Source: Coccinella septempunctata
Lineage: Eukaryota; Arthropoda; Insecta; Coleoptera; Coccinellidae
Direction of reading: 5' to 3'
Length of the DNA: 64,000 nt
NCBI RefSeq assembly: GCF_907165205.1
Contig: NC_058192.1
Location: 36,608,001-36,672,000, forward strand
Positions 11,991 to 22,499 of this stretch are shown here, one piece after another. A program made the position numbers and the translations under genes. The notes beneath the pieces are model-generated. The model was not told the origin of the DNA, did no database searches, and saw only the letters and a program-made list of their open reading frames with translations. Numbering within the stretch: the first letter of the stretch is position 1; each line of letters begins with the position of its first letter.

Positions 11991-14575
11991 ATGTCGTCGA
12001 GTAAGAAAGTTGGAATTTACGAGTCTCTGCAAATATCGATACCTGAATGTGGTATCTGTAAGCGAACTGTTATTAAAAATATTGTTAAGTGCAAAATCTG
12101 TACCAAAGTTTATCACCCTAGTTGTGCTAATAGATACAAAAAATGTTGTGACGAAATTATCGCAAGTCAATGTGAATCTAATACGTGTGAAACATCCCCA
12201 ATTCCGGATATTACTGGAAAGTGTATTACAGTTGAGTCAACACATCAGGACCTTCTACTCAAAATAATTTTTGAATTAGAAGCAAAGAACTCGTTATTGG
12301 TTGAGAACAATTCTCTCCTCAAATATAAAATATCTTCCCTTGAAACGGAAATAATCGATAAGAACAATGAAATCGAAAACCTTAAAAAACAAATCAACAT
12401 AATTCCAACTGTTATCAATGAGATGATGAATCACCTGCTCATATTCTACCGGTGAGTGCGGGAGATGAAGTAGAACTCTGTGAATTTAACACGAATCTGT
12501 CTACCACCAAAATCGCAAATTCGAATGCCAGCGGTAATTCCCGAACTGATTCATCTGTTAAGAAACTACGAGCTACTGGTGAAGCTACTCATTCTGAGAC
12601 TGTTAAAAATTACGATCAATCGAATCAGCAGAGATCACAAACAAAGATTATAGAGTAGAAAGATGGGAAACGAGGCGACTAAAGCGATTTGAGCGCCATC
12701 TGTGTGTCACGCGTGTTTTTAAGACGCTAGGACTGGTTAAAATATTAATTTGAGTGCCATTTGCAGAAATATATGACATTTTTTAAAATTTCAGACGTCA
12801 ATTTTGATCGAAGAGGTTTTGAATGTTTTGATTCTCATTCCGCTTTTTGTTTATCTGGCTCGTTCTAGTTGCTGATTTTTGAAGTTTTTTGTCTTATTTC
12901 TTGGTGAAAACATCAAAATATTGTTCGAAAATTATTGAATGGTGAAGAACGGTGGATCAAATAATAAAATTGATTAAGTTTTCACTCAACTAAGGAAAAT
13001 GGAAACGTAAGTATTAAAAGTCGTAACATGGGAATCGGTCATTCATTGATTCTAATTTTCAGTGCTCCGAAGGGGATAAAATTCTCAGGGCTTGAAGACA
13101 ATTACCTACTTCAGCAAACACTACTAACTACACCATGTGCAATGAACATTTTACTGCAGGTCAATTGAGAACTGTTCATCGACATAAATTGTTGTATGCA
13201 GAAAGCATCCCTTGCATGAACGGCCTATTAAGGGGAAATTATGATCTTTATAGGTCCATTCAATGATTCTCAATTGCTACTCTTTCAATATATTCAGAAA
13301 TGCAGAGATTTTATTGATTTCCATTTGGGAACCGAGTGACTGTCAAATTGTTGTTTGGAAAGTCAAAGTTTTATGAAACCTGCTGTGAGTGTTTTGTTCA
13401 TTCATTAATCAATTTGTATATTGTGTCATGAAGAGACCATATCATAAGGAAATCATAAAAAAAGCACCAAGAAACTATACTGACATACAGGTCTTGCATA
13501 TGTTTGTAAGTTTTGTTTTTAAGTTTGGTTCTGAAAATTCTTTAAATAATACCTACATATGTAAGTACCTGGAATATGTATGCTATGATGGTATATTGAA
13601 TATTGGTTCATATTAATTTCTGATATATGTATATTTTACAAATTCAACTAAGTTCATTAATTCCGAACAACCTATTGTACAGAAACAACACCTTCGACGT
13701 ATAGCAGATCACCATATACTTTAGTGTCCTAGTTAAAGCTCCATTTGTTGCCCACTATTTCAATTTTTGTAAATTTTTTATGAATTGCAAATAAACATAT
13801 AGCACATCCAACAGCGTTTTTCGTTGATATCAATTGATTCCAAACAACGTTTAGATGAAAACTAACATCCTGATCACAAATCAAAACCATACTTTTGTTT
13901 TGTCGTTCAGGATGTTTGTTTCCTGATAGAAACAAAGTCAATATTGGAATGCAATACGAGAAATAGAATTCGAATTTCGCGCCCCTCAATCAAAAAACAG
14001 AAAACTGTTATCAAAAAGTTTTCCTGTATTAACAGTGCATTTTTAGCGCCATCTCATTGTCACGCGTGTTTTTACTGGCCAAAAGGTAGTCGGTTTTTAG
14101 TACTAGCGATATAAGGGCGTTTCCTATCTTTCTACTCTATAATCTTTGATCACAAACAACACAAAGTAAGGGAGATGACTGGAACATTGTTTAACGTAGG
14201 AAGTCAACTAAACGTAATCGTTCTCTCGTGGTCGGAAGTGGCTCAGGGGTTACTTCTGTTGAGGGGATAGAAAAGTTCAAAGCTTTCCATGTTTCCAATC
14301 TGAAACCTGAGACCACAGCTGAAAATCTTCAACAGTTTTTAAAAAGTAATTTCTCCGAAGTGAAATGTGAGAAACTTAAGTCCAAATTTCCGGAAAGCTA
14401 TTCCTCATTCAAGGTTCTCATTCCAAGTTCAGAGTACGAGAAAGCACTCAATGGATCGAATTGGCCCAACAAGGCTATTATAAATCTTTTTTTTCAACCG
14501 AGAAAGGCCAATTGTCCTCCGGACCGAATGGTTCAGGGAAACTTGCTGTCTCCTCGCACATTAGAGAAGAATTAA
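11991..14575 (+). pseudogene. LINE-C ORF1, split by a hAT-like element
   Basis: The ATG at 11991 lies 9 bp from the element's 5' end. The N-terminal third is a PHD-like zinc module (CGICKR, CKICTKVYHPSC) followed by a coiled coil rich in Glu, Asn and Leu (about 12260-12400). After the insertion, the C-terminal part (about 14230-14530) has an RRM-like fold signature (KAFHVSNLKPETTAENL, FKVLIPSSEYEKAL), common in ORF1 of these LINEs. A frame change near 12440 and stops near 14190 disrupt the protein. ORF1 products bind the element RNA. Confidence 0.8.
12642..14148. mobile_element. hAT-like non-autonomous DNA transposon, 1507 bp
   Basis: Terminal inverted repeats of about 31 bp begin CAAAGATTATAGAGTAGAAA. 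The 8-bp flanking duplication ATCACAAA (12634-12641 and 14149-14156) fits the hAT pattern nTnnnnAn, and the termini fit the hAT terminus pattern YARNG. The interior has no transposase, only unconvincing ORFs of up to 86 codons. A 30-bp subterminal sequence (GCGCCATCT...TGTCACGCGTGTTTTTA) occurs near both ends in direct, not inverted, orientation (about 12692-12721 and 14047-14074). Confidence 0.83.
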
Positions 14576-15657
14576 CGATAACCCAAATGAATGTTCAAGG
14601 CCTGTCTAATAAACTGGATATTCTCGAGTTCCACGTCAATGAAAAAAAAACGGACATTATCAGCATTGCGGAGCACTGGTGTAGTCCTGAAAATATTAGA
14701 ACAATGGTTATTCCTGGTTATGTTCAAGCTGATTCATATTGTCGTCCCAGCAGGAATCATGGAGGATGCATAATCTATGTGAGAGAGGAATTACCCACAA
14801 AGAAACTGTCCGTGTCGAGATACTCTGAGGAAATGGTGTTTGAAGTGTGTGGAACTATAGTTGAGGTTATGAAATCCAAATGTATCTTTCTTAGTATTTT
14901 TCGATCTTCCTCAGTTAATTTTACTTCGTTTGTTGAACATTTATCGTACACACTTGATCATGTTTCCAAATCAGGTGGCATAATGCTTGTTTGCGGAGAT
15001 ATGAATGTGAATTATTTAAAAGATGAATGTCCTAATCGAACTGTATTCTAAGACTTACTTGAATGCTACGATTTACATATCTCATCAACTGCTCCCACAA
15101 AGGTTTTCACGGATGTCAATGGCCACACATCCATCTCCAAGCTTGATTACGTCTTGACTGGTGGGAATTTTCCCAAATCAAATGTTGATGTCTACGAGGC
15201 TCATATTGGTGACCACAAAGCTCTTTCTGTTACGTTTCCGTTGAGGTTCATTCCGGAACATACTAATTCACATAATTTGGTCCGGGATCTGAGCCCGCAG
15301 AATCTTGACAATTTTTGTCATTACATCAAAAATTGTGATTTTCAATGTGTTTATTGTTCTTGTGATGTTGATGAATGCTTTGGAGCATTCATATCTCTTA
15401 TTGAAGGAGGTTTTCTGAAATTTTGCCCATCAATTATTTTAAGTTCTAATCATGCTAAATATGAAAAACTATGGATCACTCCCGAGATTCGTTTGGCGAA
15501 GTGCAACTTGAATAATCTTTATTGGTTGTATAATATCATGAAATGCCAATCCACTTAAAATAATTATAAGAAAGCTAAATCCTCATACTACTCATTAATT
15601 AAGGAAACAAAATCTAGGTATTATAATAATTTGATTGAAGCATCTGACAATAGAAAT
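14560..15657 (+). pseudogene. LINE-C ORF2, endonuclease part
   Basis: An AP-type endonuclease is readable, with ITQMNVQGLSNKLDIL at the start, IAEHWCS, GGCIIYVRE, VCGDMNVNY (metal-binding block) and GDHKALSV near the end. In-frame TAA codons at 15049-15051 and 15556-15558 interrupt it. The gypsy-1 insertion splits the linker to the RT at 15657. The LINE-C frame continues after 20299 (VWSIVNAQTGR). Confidence 0.87.
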
Positions 15658-15827
15658 TGTGATGTTCTTAAGTTCAATATTCGATACAGGTTGTAGGAAT
15701 TAAAAACGCAATTTCTCTTAGATCTATTTGTTGATAATACCATATTACAACTGGGCAATAATGATCGTGAATGTTCTTATTTTACGTTAGGGGGGCATAA
15801 GGTCATGCGCATAGTATATACATTACA
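15658..15827 (-). repeat. Gypsy-1 3' LTR
   Basis: This 170-bp repeat matches 20129-20298. The candidate polypurine tract (GAAGGGGGCGATATC, minus strand) lies at about 15828-15842, followed inward by a run of about 22 A residues on the plus strand. Confidence 0.93.
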
Positions 15828-15941
15828 GATATCGCCCCCTTCAAAAAAAAAAAAAAAAAAAAAAACACATCACAAATAAGCAATAATCAATTTAGATCTT
15901 AATAACTATATACATAATGTCATAAAACATTATAATTTCAA

Positions 15942-18900
15942 CTACTTATGGCTAAATTTGGAATCAACGCCATAACGCTCTACGGGTTTAATTGCTCTTT
16001 TAGGTCTTAAAACAGAAATTGTATTGGCCTGGGTTTCAGAAGAACAATTGTTTTGCCGGGTATTATTTTCATCGGTATTTTCACTGCTTGTATTAGTATT
16101 AGATACATTTTGATTACAATTTCCTTCTATAGAACTATTTTCTGAATTGGATATGATGTCAGATGTGAAAGTTTCCATTTGAAATGTTTTTCTGATTTGG
16201 TTGGCGTGACGTTTCCAGGTCAGTTTCAATTCAGGGACTTCTATAAAATAAGTACATTTTCCTATCCTTTTATGAACAATGCCTTTAATCCAAAAAAAGT
16301 TTGGTCTATTCCTATAATCTCTTACTAATACTACTTCACCTAATGAATAACTCACATTTTTCTTTCCTTTATAATAATTTTTTGGTTTAATGTTATTCCT
16401 AGCTACCTTATCAACTATATGATGCTTATCTACTATTTCTGCCTTTGCATTAAGATTAATTATATCAAATTTTGTTCTCAATGATCGACCAAATATTAAA
16501 TTCGCTGGACTGACTCCTGTGGTACAGTGAGGTGTATTTCTGTAATCTAGTAAAAATCTGCAGAGAATCTGGTTGGTAGTTGACTTGGAGTCTATAGAAA
16601 GAGCTTTCGTCAAGGCACCCTTGATCACCTTGACACAATTTTCCGCTGCTCCATTTGAAGCTGGGTTGTAAGGTGGTGTAGTTATATGGGAGATACAGTT
16701 TCTCTCGATAAATTCCGAAAACTCCTGGGAAGTGAAACACGTGCCGTTATCCGAAACTTAAATTTTAGGTAGTCCAAAAAATGGAAAATATCCTCCGTAA
16801 ATTTTCAATTGTCGTTAATGAACTGGTTGAGGATGTTTCGCAAACTTCTATCCATTTAGTATGAGCATCCATAACAACCAAATAAAATTTGTTTCTGAAA
16901 GGCCCTAAATAGTCCACATGTATACGTTCCCAAGGCTCTTGTGGGAGACGCCAATTATGCAATACAATTTTTTCGGGACTAGCGAAATGTTTACTACAAG
17001 ATTCACATTTTTTAGTGAGCAACTCTATTTGCTTATCAATTCCTGGCCACCAAAAATATTGGCGTGCAATCGATTTCATTTTTACAATTCCTAAATGTGT
17101 AGAGTGTAATTCCTCCAGAAAGAACATCCGCAATGACTCTGGTATTAAAATTCTATGATTCCAGAAAATACAATTATCTTGAATCACCAATTCGAACCTT
17201 TTTGAAAAATAACCGCTCAATGTTTCATCTGGACATTTATCCGGCCAACCCTTGTTAATATATAACTTAATTGCCTTGAAAATACGGTCTTCTTTAGATT
17301 TCGCCCTTATATTAGGAAAATTTATGTTTATTTCTGAATTTCTTGAGAAAAAATAACAGTAATCTAATTCCTTATCTTCAATGTTTAAAGTATTATCTTC
17401 TGTAGGTAACCTAGACAACCAATCTGCTTGGTTTTCTTGTGATTTGACATATTCTATTTCGTAATTATAGTTCGATAATATGACAGCCCATCGTCTCAGT
17501 CTGTTAGCCGCATACTCAGGAATTCCCTTTTTAGGACTAAAAATAGTGAGTAATGGACGATGGTCAGTACACAATGTGAAATGCCTACAATACAAATATT
17601 GATGGAATTTGATAATCCCAAATATTATTGCAAACGCTTCCTTTTCTAATTGTGAATAAGATTGTTGGGCTTTGCTCAAGGTTTTTGAGGCAAATGCAAT
17701 GGGTTTTTCAATACCTGATGCAAATACATGCGTCAACACTGCCCCTACCCCATAATTACTAGAATCTACAATTAATTTCAAGGGTAAATTCGCATTATAA
17801 TGTACTAAAACATCAGCAGACATAAGCAACCTTTTGATTTCATTGAATGCATTTTCACAGTCATTATTCCAATCAAAAATAACATTTTTCTGGAGTAAAT
17901 GATATAATGGGTATAATATTGTTGACAAATTTTTTATGAATTTCCCATAATAGTTAACAGTGCCTAAAAAACTTTTCAGTTGCTTAACGTTTTCCGGCCG
18001 GGGTGCCTTTTTAATGGCATCCAGTTTATCTCTACAATGATGTAAACCTTCTTTATCAATTATGAATCCCAAATATTCAACCTGTTTCTGAAAAAACTTA
18101 CATTTATTGAGACTCAATTTAAAACCTGACTGCCATAATATTTCAAAAACGTGTTTTAAATTATTTAAATGATCTTCGAAATTTTTCCCAGTAATCAGAA
18201 TATCATCGAGAAACACCACCACCCCCTCACAACCCTGCAACAAGGATTCCATAGTTTTTTGGAATTTTGAGGGGGCAGAAGATACACCGAAAGGTAAGCG
18301 ATTATACCTGAAGAGTCCCTTGTGTGTGGAGATAGTTAAGAGCTTTTTAGAGGGCTCATCCACAGCTATCTGCTGGTATGCTTGTGATAAGTCCAACTTT
18401 GTGAATTGTTCTCCTCCTTGCAGCCTACCAAACAGATCCTCTATGCGAGGAATTGGGTATTGATCCACTTGAATGTGAGGGTTTATTGTAACCTTGAAGT
18501 CCGCACATAGCCTAATCTCTCCATTTTTCTTAATTATTGGCACCACAGGAGTCGCCCATTCGCTGAAGCTCACTGGTGTCAGGATACCTACATCAACAAG
18601 TCTATTAATTTCCTGTTCAACAAGATCTCTGATAGCATAAGGTAATGGCCGTGCCTTGAAAAATTTTGGACTCACGTTTGAATGTTTCATTTTTATACTT
18701 GCAACACCTTTGTTAAATTTTCCTAATCCTTTGGAAAATAGAGAATTATATTCCTGCAATAATTTCGAAATTTTTCTATCATTAACTGACATTTTTTTCA
18801 TAAAATTAAAATTTCGAAACTGCATATCAAAATAATTCAAGAAATCTCGTCCTACGATTGGTGGCCCACCTTTTGATATTACGTATAGATTCAAAATTCT

Positions 18901-19002
18901 TTCTAATTTTTGACATTTTACCTTTGCCTGAAAATAACCTATCGGCTTGATTTTTTCCCCATTGTAAAAACATAAAATTTTGTTGGTTGGTAATAATTTC
19001 AC
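15942..19002 (-). pseudogene. Gypsy-1 pol: protease, RT, RNase H, integrase
   Basis: The long frame 19002-16765 begins downstream of the protease active site and continues through GGPPIVGRDFL to the RT (FTKLDLSQAYQQI, LPFGVSSAP, VVVFLDDILITG). RNase H follows (DSSNYGVGAVL, LEKEAFAIIF, TDHRPLL), then the integrase zinc motif (HSTHLGIVK, CESCSKHF) and the first catalytic Asp (HVDYLGPF). Near 16770 an extra T in a T-run shifts the frame, and a TAA follows near 16758. The DNG block and C-terminal integrase are then readable to 15942. Two lesions in the integrase make the copy inactive. Confidence 0.92.
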
Positions 19003-20084
19003 ATCTGAAAATTTTTCATAATATTCCTTATCGGATATTGCACTAATGCTAGATCCAGTATTTGAAAATTGATTGAAATGCCGTTTACATTAGCCAAGAT
19101 GCAATATGGTTCGTCGTTTGGATCAGTTAGTGAATAAAGTGGTAATTCATCTTGTTCAGAGTCGATATCGAGTACAGTAAAATTACTAGATAAAGCATTT
19201 TCTTCGACCAAAAAATTGTTTCTCTTAAACTTTCCGTCCACCCTGAATCTTTTTTTCTTTTTGATACACATATTTTCCAAATGTCCCTTTCTACTACAAT
19301 AATGACAAGAATAGTCTGAAAAATAACACTTATCTTTATTGTGTCCTCTGCGTCCACATACTGCGCACCCCAATTCTGAGGAAGCTGATGACGCTTCAGT
19401 ACTTTGCGTCACTTTCCCTGGTCGCCGATTGGTTCCCGGCTGCTCCCGGCGGCTGCGCAAATACAGCACTTCCTGTTTGACTGGATTTCCGTCCTGCTGA
19501 CCATCCTGGCCCTGGCCATTTTTGCATCCAAAGGAAGAGAGTGCCGCCATTTTGTGATTGGCTATCTTCTCTGCATCCGCCAAGGAAATGGTGATTTTCT
19601 CTTCTAGAAGTCGGTCTAAGACAGGTCCCTTACCAAATCCACAAATAAATTTATCTCGGAGAGCCGTCTCGAGGTGGTTATCAAATTCACACTGTATGGC
19701 CAATCTTCGCACACGTGCTACCCACTCATTTGGAGATTCTTCCGGTCCTCTTTCGGATTCGTAAAATTTTATTCTCTCCGCAAAAGGAGTATGAACCGGA
19801 GCGAAATGTTTATCGAATATTTCTAACAGCTGTTCATAACTTTTTTGTTCCGGCTTCACTGGGCTGCATTGATCAAACATAAGACGATAAGAGTCTTCGT
19901 CCAACATGTTGAGGAAGATCGCTCGTCTCTTAACTCCGGTGATGTTATTCGCCTCGAAATAATTATCGAGTCTTGCTTTATAAATGGTCCAATCAGATAT
20001 GTTGAAATTGAATTCTTGAATTTTTCCAATAAGACCATTCCGTCCAGTAGAATTTTCTTCTTGAGCCATTGCTCTGATTTTCAC
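18999..20084 (-). pseudogene. Gypsy-1 gag, with the protease active site shifted
   Basis: This encodes a 361-residue Gag-like protein. A capsid-type region near residues 25-190 is followed by a Gln/Gly-rich linker and two CCHC-type knuckles (CAVCGRRGHNKDKC and CHYCSRKGHLENMC). The frame ends at 18999 and overlaps the pol frame. Near 19055-19040 the other frame reads TGSSISAIS, the expected aspartic protease loop, directly at the point where the frame would have to change. A one-base deletion there is more likely than programmed frameshifting. Confidence 0.85.
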
Positions 20085-20128
20085 TCACTATATTTGCAAT
20101 TAATTTGTTGTTTTTGCCTCGTCGCCAC

Positions 20129-20298
20129 TGTGATGTTCTTAAGTTCAATATTCGATACAGGTTGTAGGAATTAAAAACGCAATTTCTCTTAGATCTATTT
20201 GTTGATAATACCATATTACAACTGGGCAATAATGATCGTGAATGTTCTTATTTTACGTTAGGGGGGCATAAGGTCATGCGCATAGTATATACATTACA
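20129..20298 (-). repeat. Gypsy-1 5' LTR and adjacent PBS
   Basis: This is the 170-bp partner of 15658-15827. The minus strand just inside reads GTGGCGACGAGGC, and TGGCGACGAGG is the probable primer-binding site. The same 11-mer stands at the corresponding place in gypsy-2 near 36965-36950. Confidence 0.9.
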
Positions 20299-20419
20299 GA
20301 AATAAAACAGTGTGGAGTATTGTGAATGCCCAAACTGGCCGAACGAGCAGAGGCTGCAAGCCTGTCGAGTTGATTGTTGATGGAGCATCTTATGTTGACC
20401 CAGAAGATCTCGCAGCTAT
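20299..20419 (+). pseudogene. LINE-C ORF2 linker fragment between gypsy-1 and LINE-2
   Basis: This 121-bp fragment continues the LINE-C frame (KTVWSIVNAQTGRTSRG... to DPEDLAA). It sits between the endonuclease and the RT. The next LINE-C sequence, starting IFAGYFSSVTEK at about 32247, joins it in frame when LINE-2 is removed. Confidence 0.83.
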
Positions 20420-20452
20420 AGATATAGATATAGATATAGATATAGATATATA
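20415..20452 (-). repeat. (TATATC)n tail of LINE-2
   Basis: About five copies of the hexamer GATATA (plus strand) form the 3' end of LINE-2, read on the minus strand as (TATATC)n. Short tandem tails of this kind are usual for CR1/Jockey-like LINEs that lack poly(A). Confidence 0.88.
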
Positions 20453-20496
20453 TTTATTTTGTTCGAAGTACATAACAAAATGTAGAAGAAAAAACG

Positions 20497-21135
20497 TCAG
20501 ACAAAGATAGATTCAAGAGAAATCGACTTTTTAGCCTTACAAAAATCAAAGTATTCCTTAATATTATAAGGTTCACACCTCAAAATAAAAGAATTCAGTT
20601 TACACAGCAGTAGTTTCTCTGTATTTACATCACGAAATTGCATTGGCAATGCATTAAACATTTTCGTGCACATGTACATAGCATTATGCTGTGTCAGAGT
20701 GAACTTATGAGCTGGATAGAGATAACAGTCTATTTGCCTTGTCTTTACATTTTTATTTCGATATGGCTCAAAAATCTCCCGATGCTGAATTAAAAACTTG
20801 AGGGAACTGTACACGTACAATCCTGTTAAAGTATGAATATTGCCAGCCCGACAAACACCCCTACCCGACTGCCTGTATTTCATGTTCATAATAGATCTTA
20901 AAGCATACTTTTGTTTTACAAAAAGGCTGTCAGTGAAGGAACTGTTTCCCCAGCAAACGATACCATATGACAAATTAGATTGAAAAGCAGCATAGTAAAA
21001 AATCTTCAAGGTAGGCAGATCAACAGACTTCTTGAGAACATTAATGGCATATAAAGCCGAGTTCAATTTTTTATTTAAGTGATGTATATGTACATCCCAT
21101 CTCAACTCACAATCTACATGAACACCAAGGAACCT
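20497..21135 (-). pseudogene. LINE-2 ORF2 C-terminal part
   Basis: This encodes the post-RT region typical of CR1/Jockey ORF2, with FLGVHVDCELRW, HIHHLNKKL, SYGIVCWGNS and QKYALRSI. The frame is open from 21135 to 20497 and ends about 45 bp before the tail. It is the downstream half of a protein cut by LINE-E; the rest is at 25382-28370. Confidence 0.88.
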
Positions 21136-21464
21136 ATGTATGTGACGCTTTAGCTGATGTGCTCTTTCATATTTCGCTCCGAGTTTTATTTGCCATTCTC
21201 TGTGGCTGATTGCGAATTAATTGTTGTGACTCATCTCTGTTGGTGCCTTACTGGGACTTTCACACAGTGACCCGAGTTTCGACAACTTCTACTAGAGATC
21301 ACGCAAGTTTTAGAACAATTTTGTTGATATTTCGTTAGTTCCCAGTTTGTTTATCAACTCTTATCACTTATCGGTGACACAGGTATGTTGACTCTCTACA
21401 TATTTTAAGGCGTGCCACACACTTTCCGATTTGTCTGCCTTGACCGAGGAGATATTTAAGCATT

Positions 21465-22499
21465 ATGCCGTCCTGTCACAGTTGTTCGAGACCGATTCAA
21501 AAAACCGAAGAATTTGTTCATTGTTCAACTTGCTCAAGTCCATTTCATCTCGGCTGCGGAAATCTCACTCCTACCGACAAGAAATCGCTGGTTGAGCTCG
21601 GGAAGAAATGGTCTTGCGCCTATTGTACATCCTCAAGACGATTGAAGAGAGCGGAGGCTGCAGTCGGTCCTCAGACACAGCTAGCATCACCATCACTTGA
21701 TGAGGCCCCTATCACCATGAGAGAGTTCAAATTGCTGATGGATAAAATTTCTTCTCAGTGTAGTACTCTTGATATTCTTTCTTCATCTGTAGCTTCCATT
21801 AAAGAAGATATTAATGCGATCAAACTTTCTCAAGAACAACTAACTGCCCAGGTATCACGATGCACCTCCCGCCTTGATGAGCAAGAATCGAGACTGGTAT
21901 CTCACGATGACTCACTCCGGAGGCTGGATTCGATGGTTTCCACCCTATCTTCCGATATATCCATGATGAAGACAGAGGTCCCCAACTTACAGGGCGTTGC
22001 ACGAGAGTTGAAGGAGGAAATTCTCAAGGAGTTGCCACCTACCAATACCACAATAGAATATCCAGAAATTATGGATAGAGTACGCCGTTCGCACAACATC
22101 ATTGCTCGTCACGTCCCTGAGAATCCGGATGTCCCATCCGAGAACTGTACTGTGGAGCAGATTATCGACCACATCTTGCCATCCTACTCCCAACACATAG
22201 TTCATCACACTCGTCTTGGTCAGTCCTCCCGTGGCCCTAGACCCCTGGCCATCACTTTCTCAAATCCTATTTTTGTTCGTAAAATCCTGCAGAATAAAGC
22301 CGTGCTAGCGTCTTCACCGACTTTCCGGAACATCAAGCTTTCCGACGATATCACACCCAGCCAGGCTAACTGTTTGAAACTTGCGAGAGAGGAACTAAAG
22401 CGTCGAGAATCTAATGGCGAAAAGAACTTAACCATTAAGTATGTTAAAGGTGTGCCAAGAGTGGTTGGTCTGACGACAGCGTCTGCTTCAAAAAATTGA
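21465..22499 (+). CDS. LINE-E ORF1, PHD-finger/coiled-coil RNA-binding protein
   Basis: This encodes 344 residues from the ATG at 21465. Residues 4-52 form a PHD/zinc-ribbon-like module (CHSCSRPI, CSTCSSPFHLGC, WSCAYC). Residues 90-185 are heptad-rich (coiled coil). The C-terminal region, about 205-340, is basic, with HNIIARHVPEN and FVRKILQNK, like the RNA-binding domain of CR1-type ORF1. The stop at 22497-22499 overlaps the start of the ORF2 frame by 4 bp (22496). The frame is intact. Confidence 0.9.
   Translation: MPSCHSCSRPIQKTEEFVHCSTCSSPFHLGCGNLTPTDKKSLVELGKKWSCAYCTSSRRLKRAEAAVGPQTQLASPSLDEAPITMREFKLLMDKISSQCSTLDILSSSVASIKEDINAIKLSQEQLTAQVSRCTSRLDEQESRLVSHDDSLRRLDSMVSTLSSDISMMKTEVPNLQGVARELKEEILKELPPTNTTIEYPEIMDRVRRSHNIIARHVPENPDVPSENCTVEQIIDHILPSYSQHIVHHTRLGQSSRGPRPLAITFSNPIFVRKILQNKAVLASSPTFRNIKLSDDITPSQANCLKLAREELKRRESNGEKNLTIKYVKGVPRVVGLTTASASKN

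Larger units (their letters stand above)
15658..20298 (-). mobile_element. Gypsy-1: Ty3/gypsy LTR retrotransposon
   Basis: The element is 4641 bp long with two 170-bp LTRs (15658-15827 and 20129-20298) beginning TGTGATG and ending TTACA. The 5-bp duplication GAAAT is at 15653-15657 and 20299-20303. The domain order PR-RT-RNase H-IN is the gypsy order. The LTRs look identical or nearly so. Short LTRs, CCHC Gag and no envelope gene fit a mag-like lineage, but that is only inference. Confidence 0.95.

Noticed and set aside
13389..13989. 75- and 86-codon ORFs in the hAT-like element as a transposase remnant
   Set aside because: No hAT, BED-finger or DDE motif can be seen in either.
20415..20452. 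(GATATA)n microsatellite as an independent feature
   Set aside because: It is better explained as the 3' tail of LINE-2, since it sits exactly at the junction with LINE-C.
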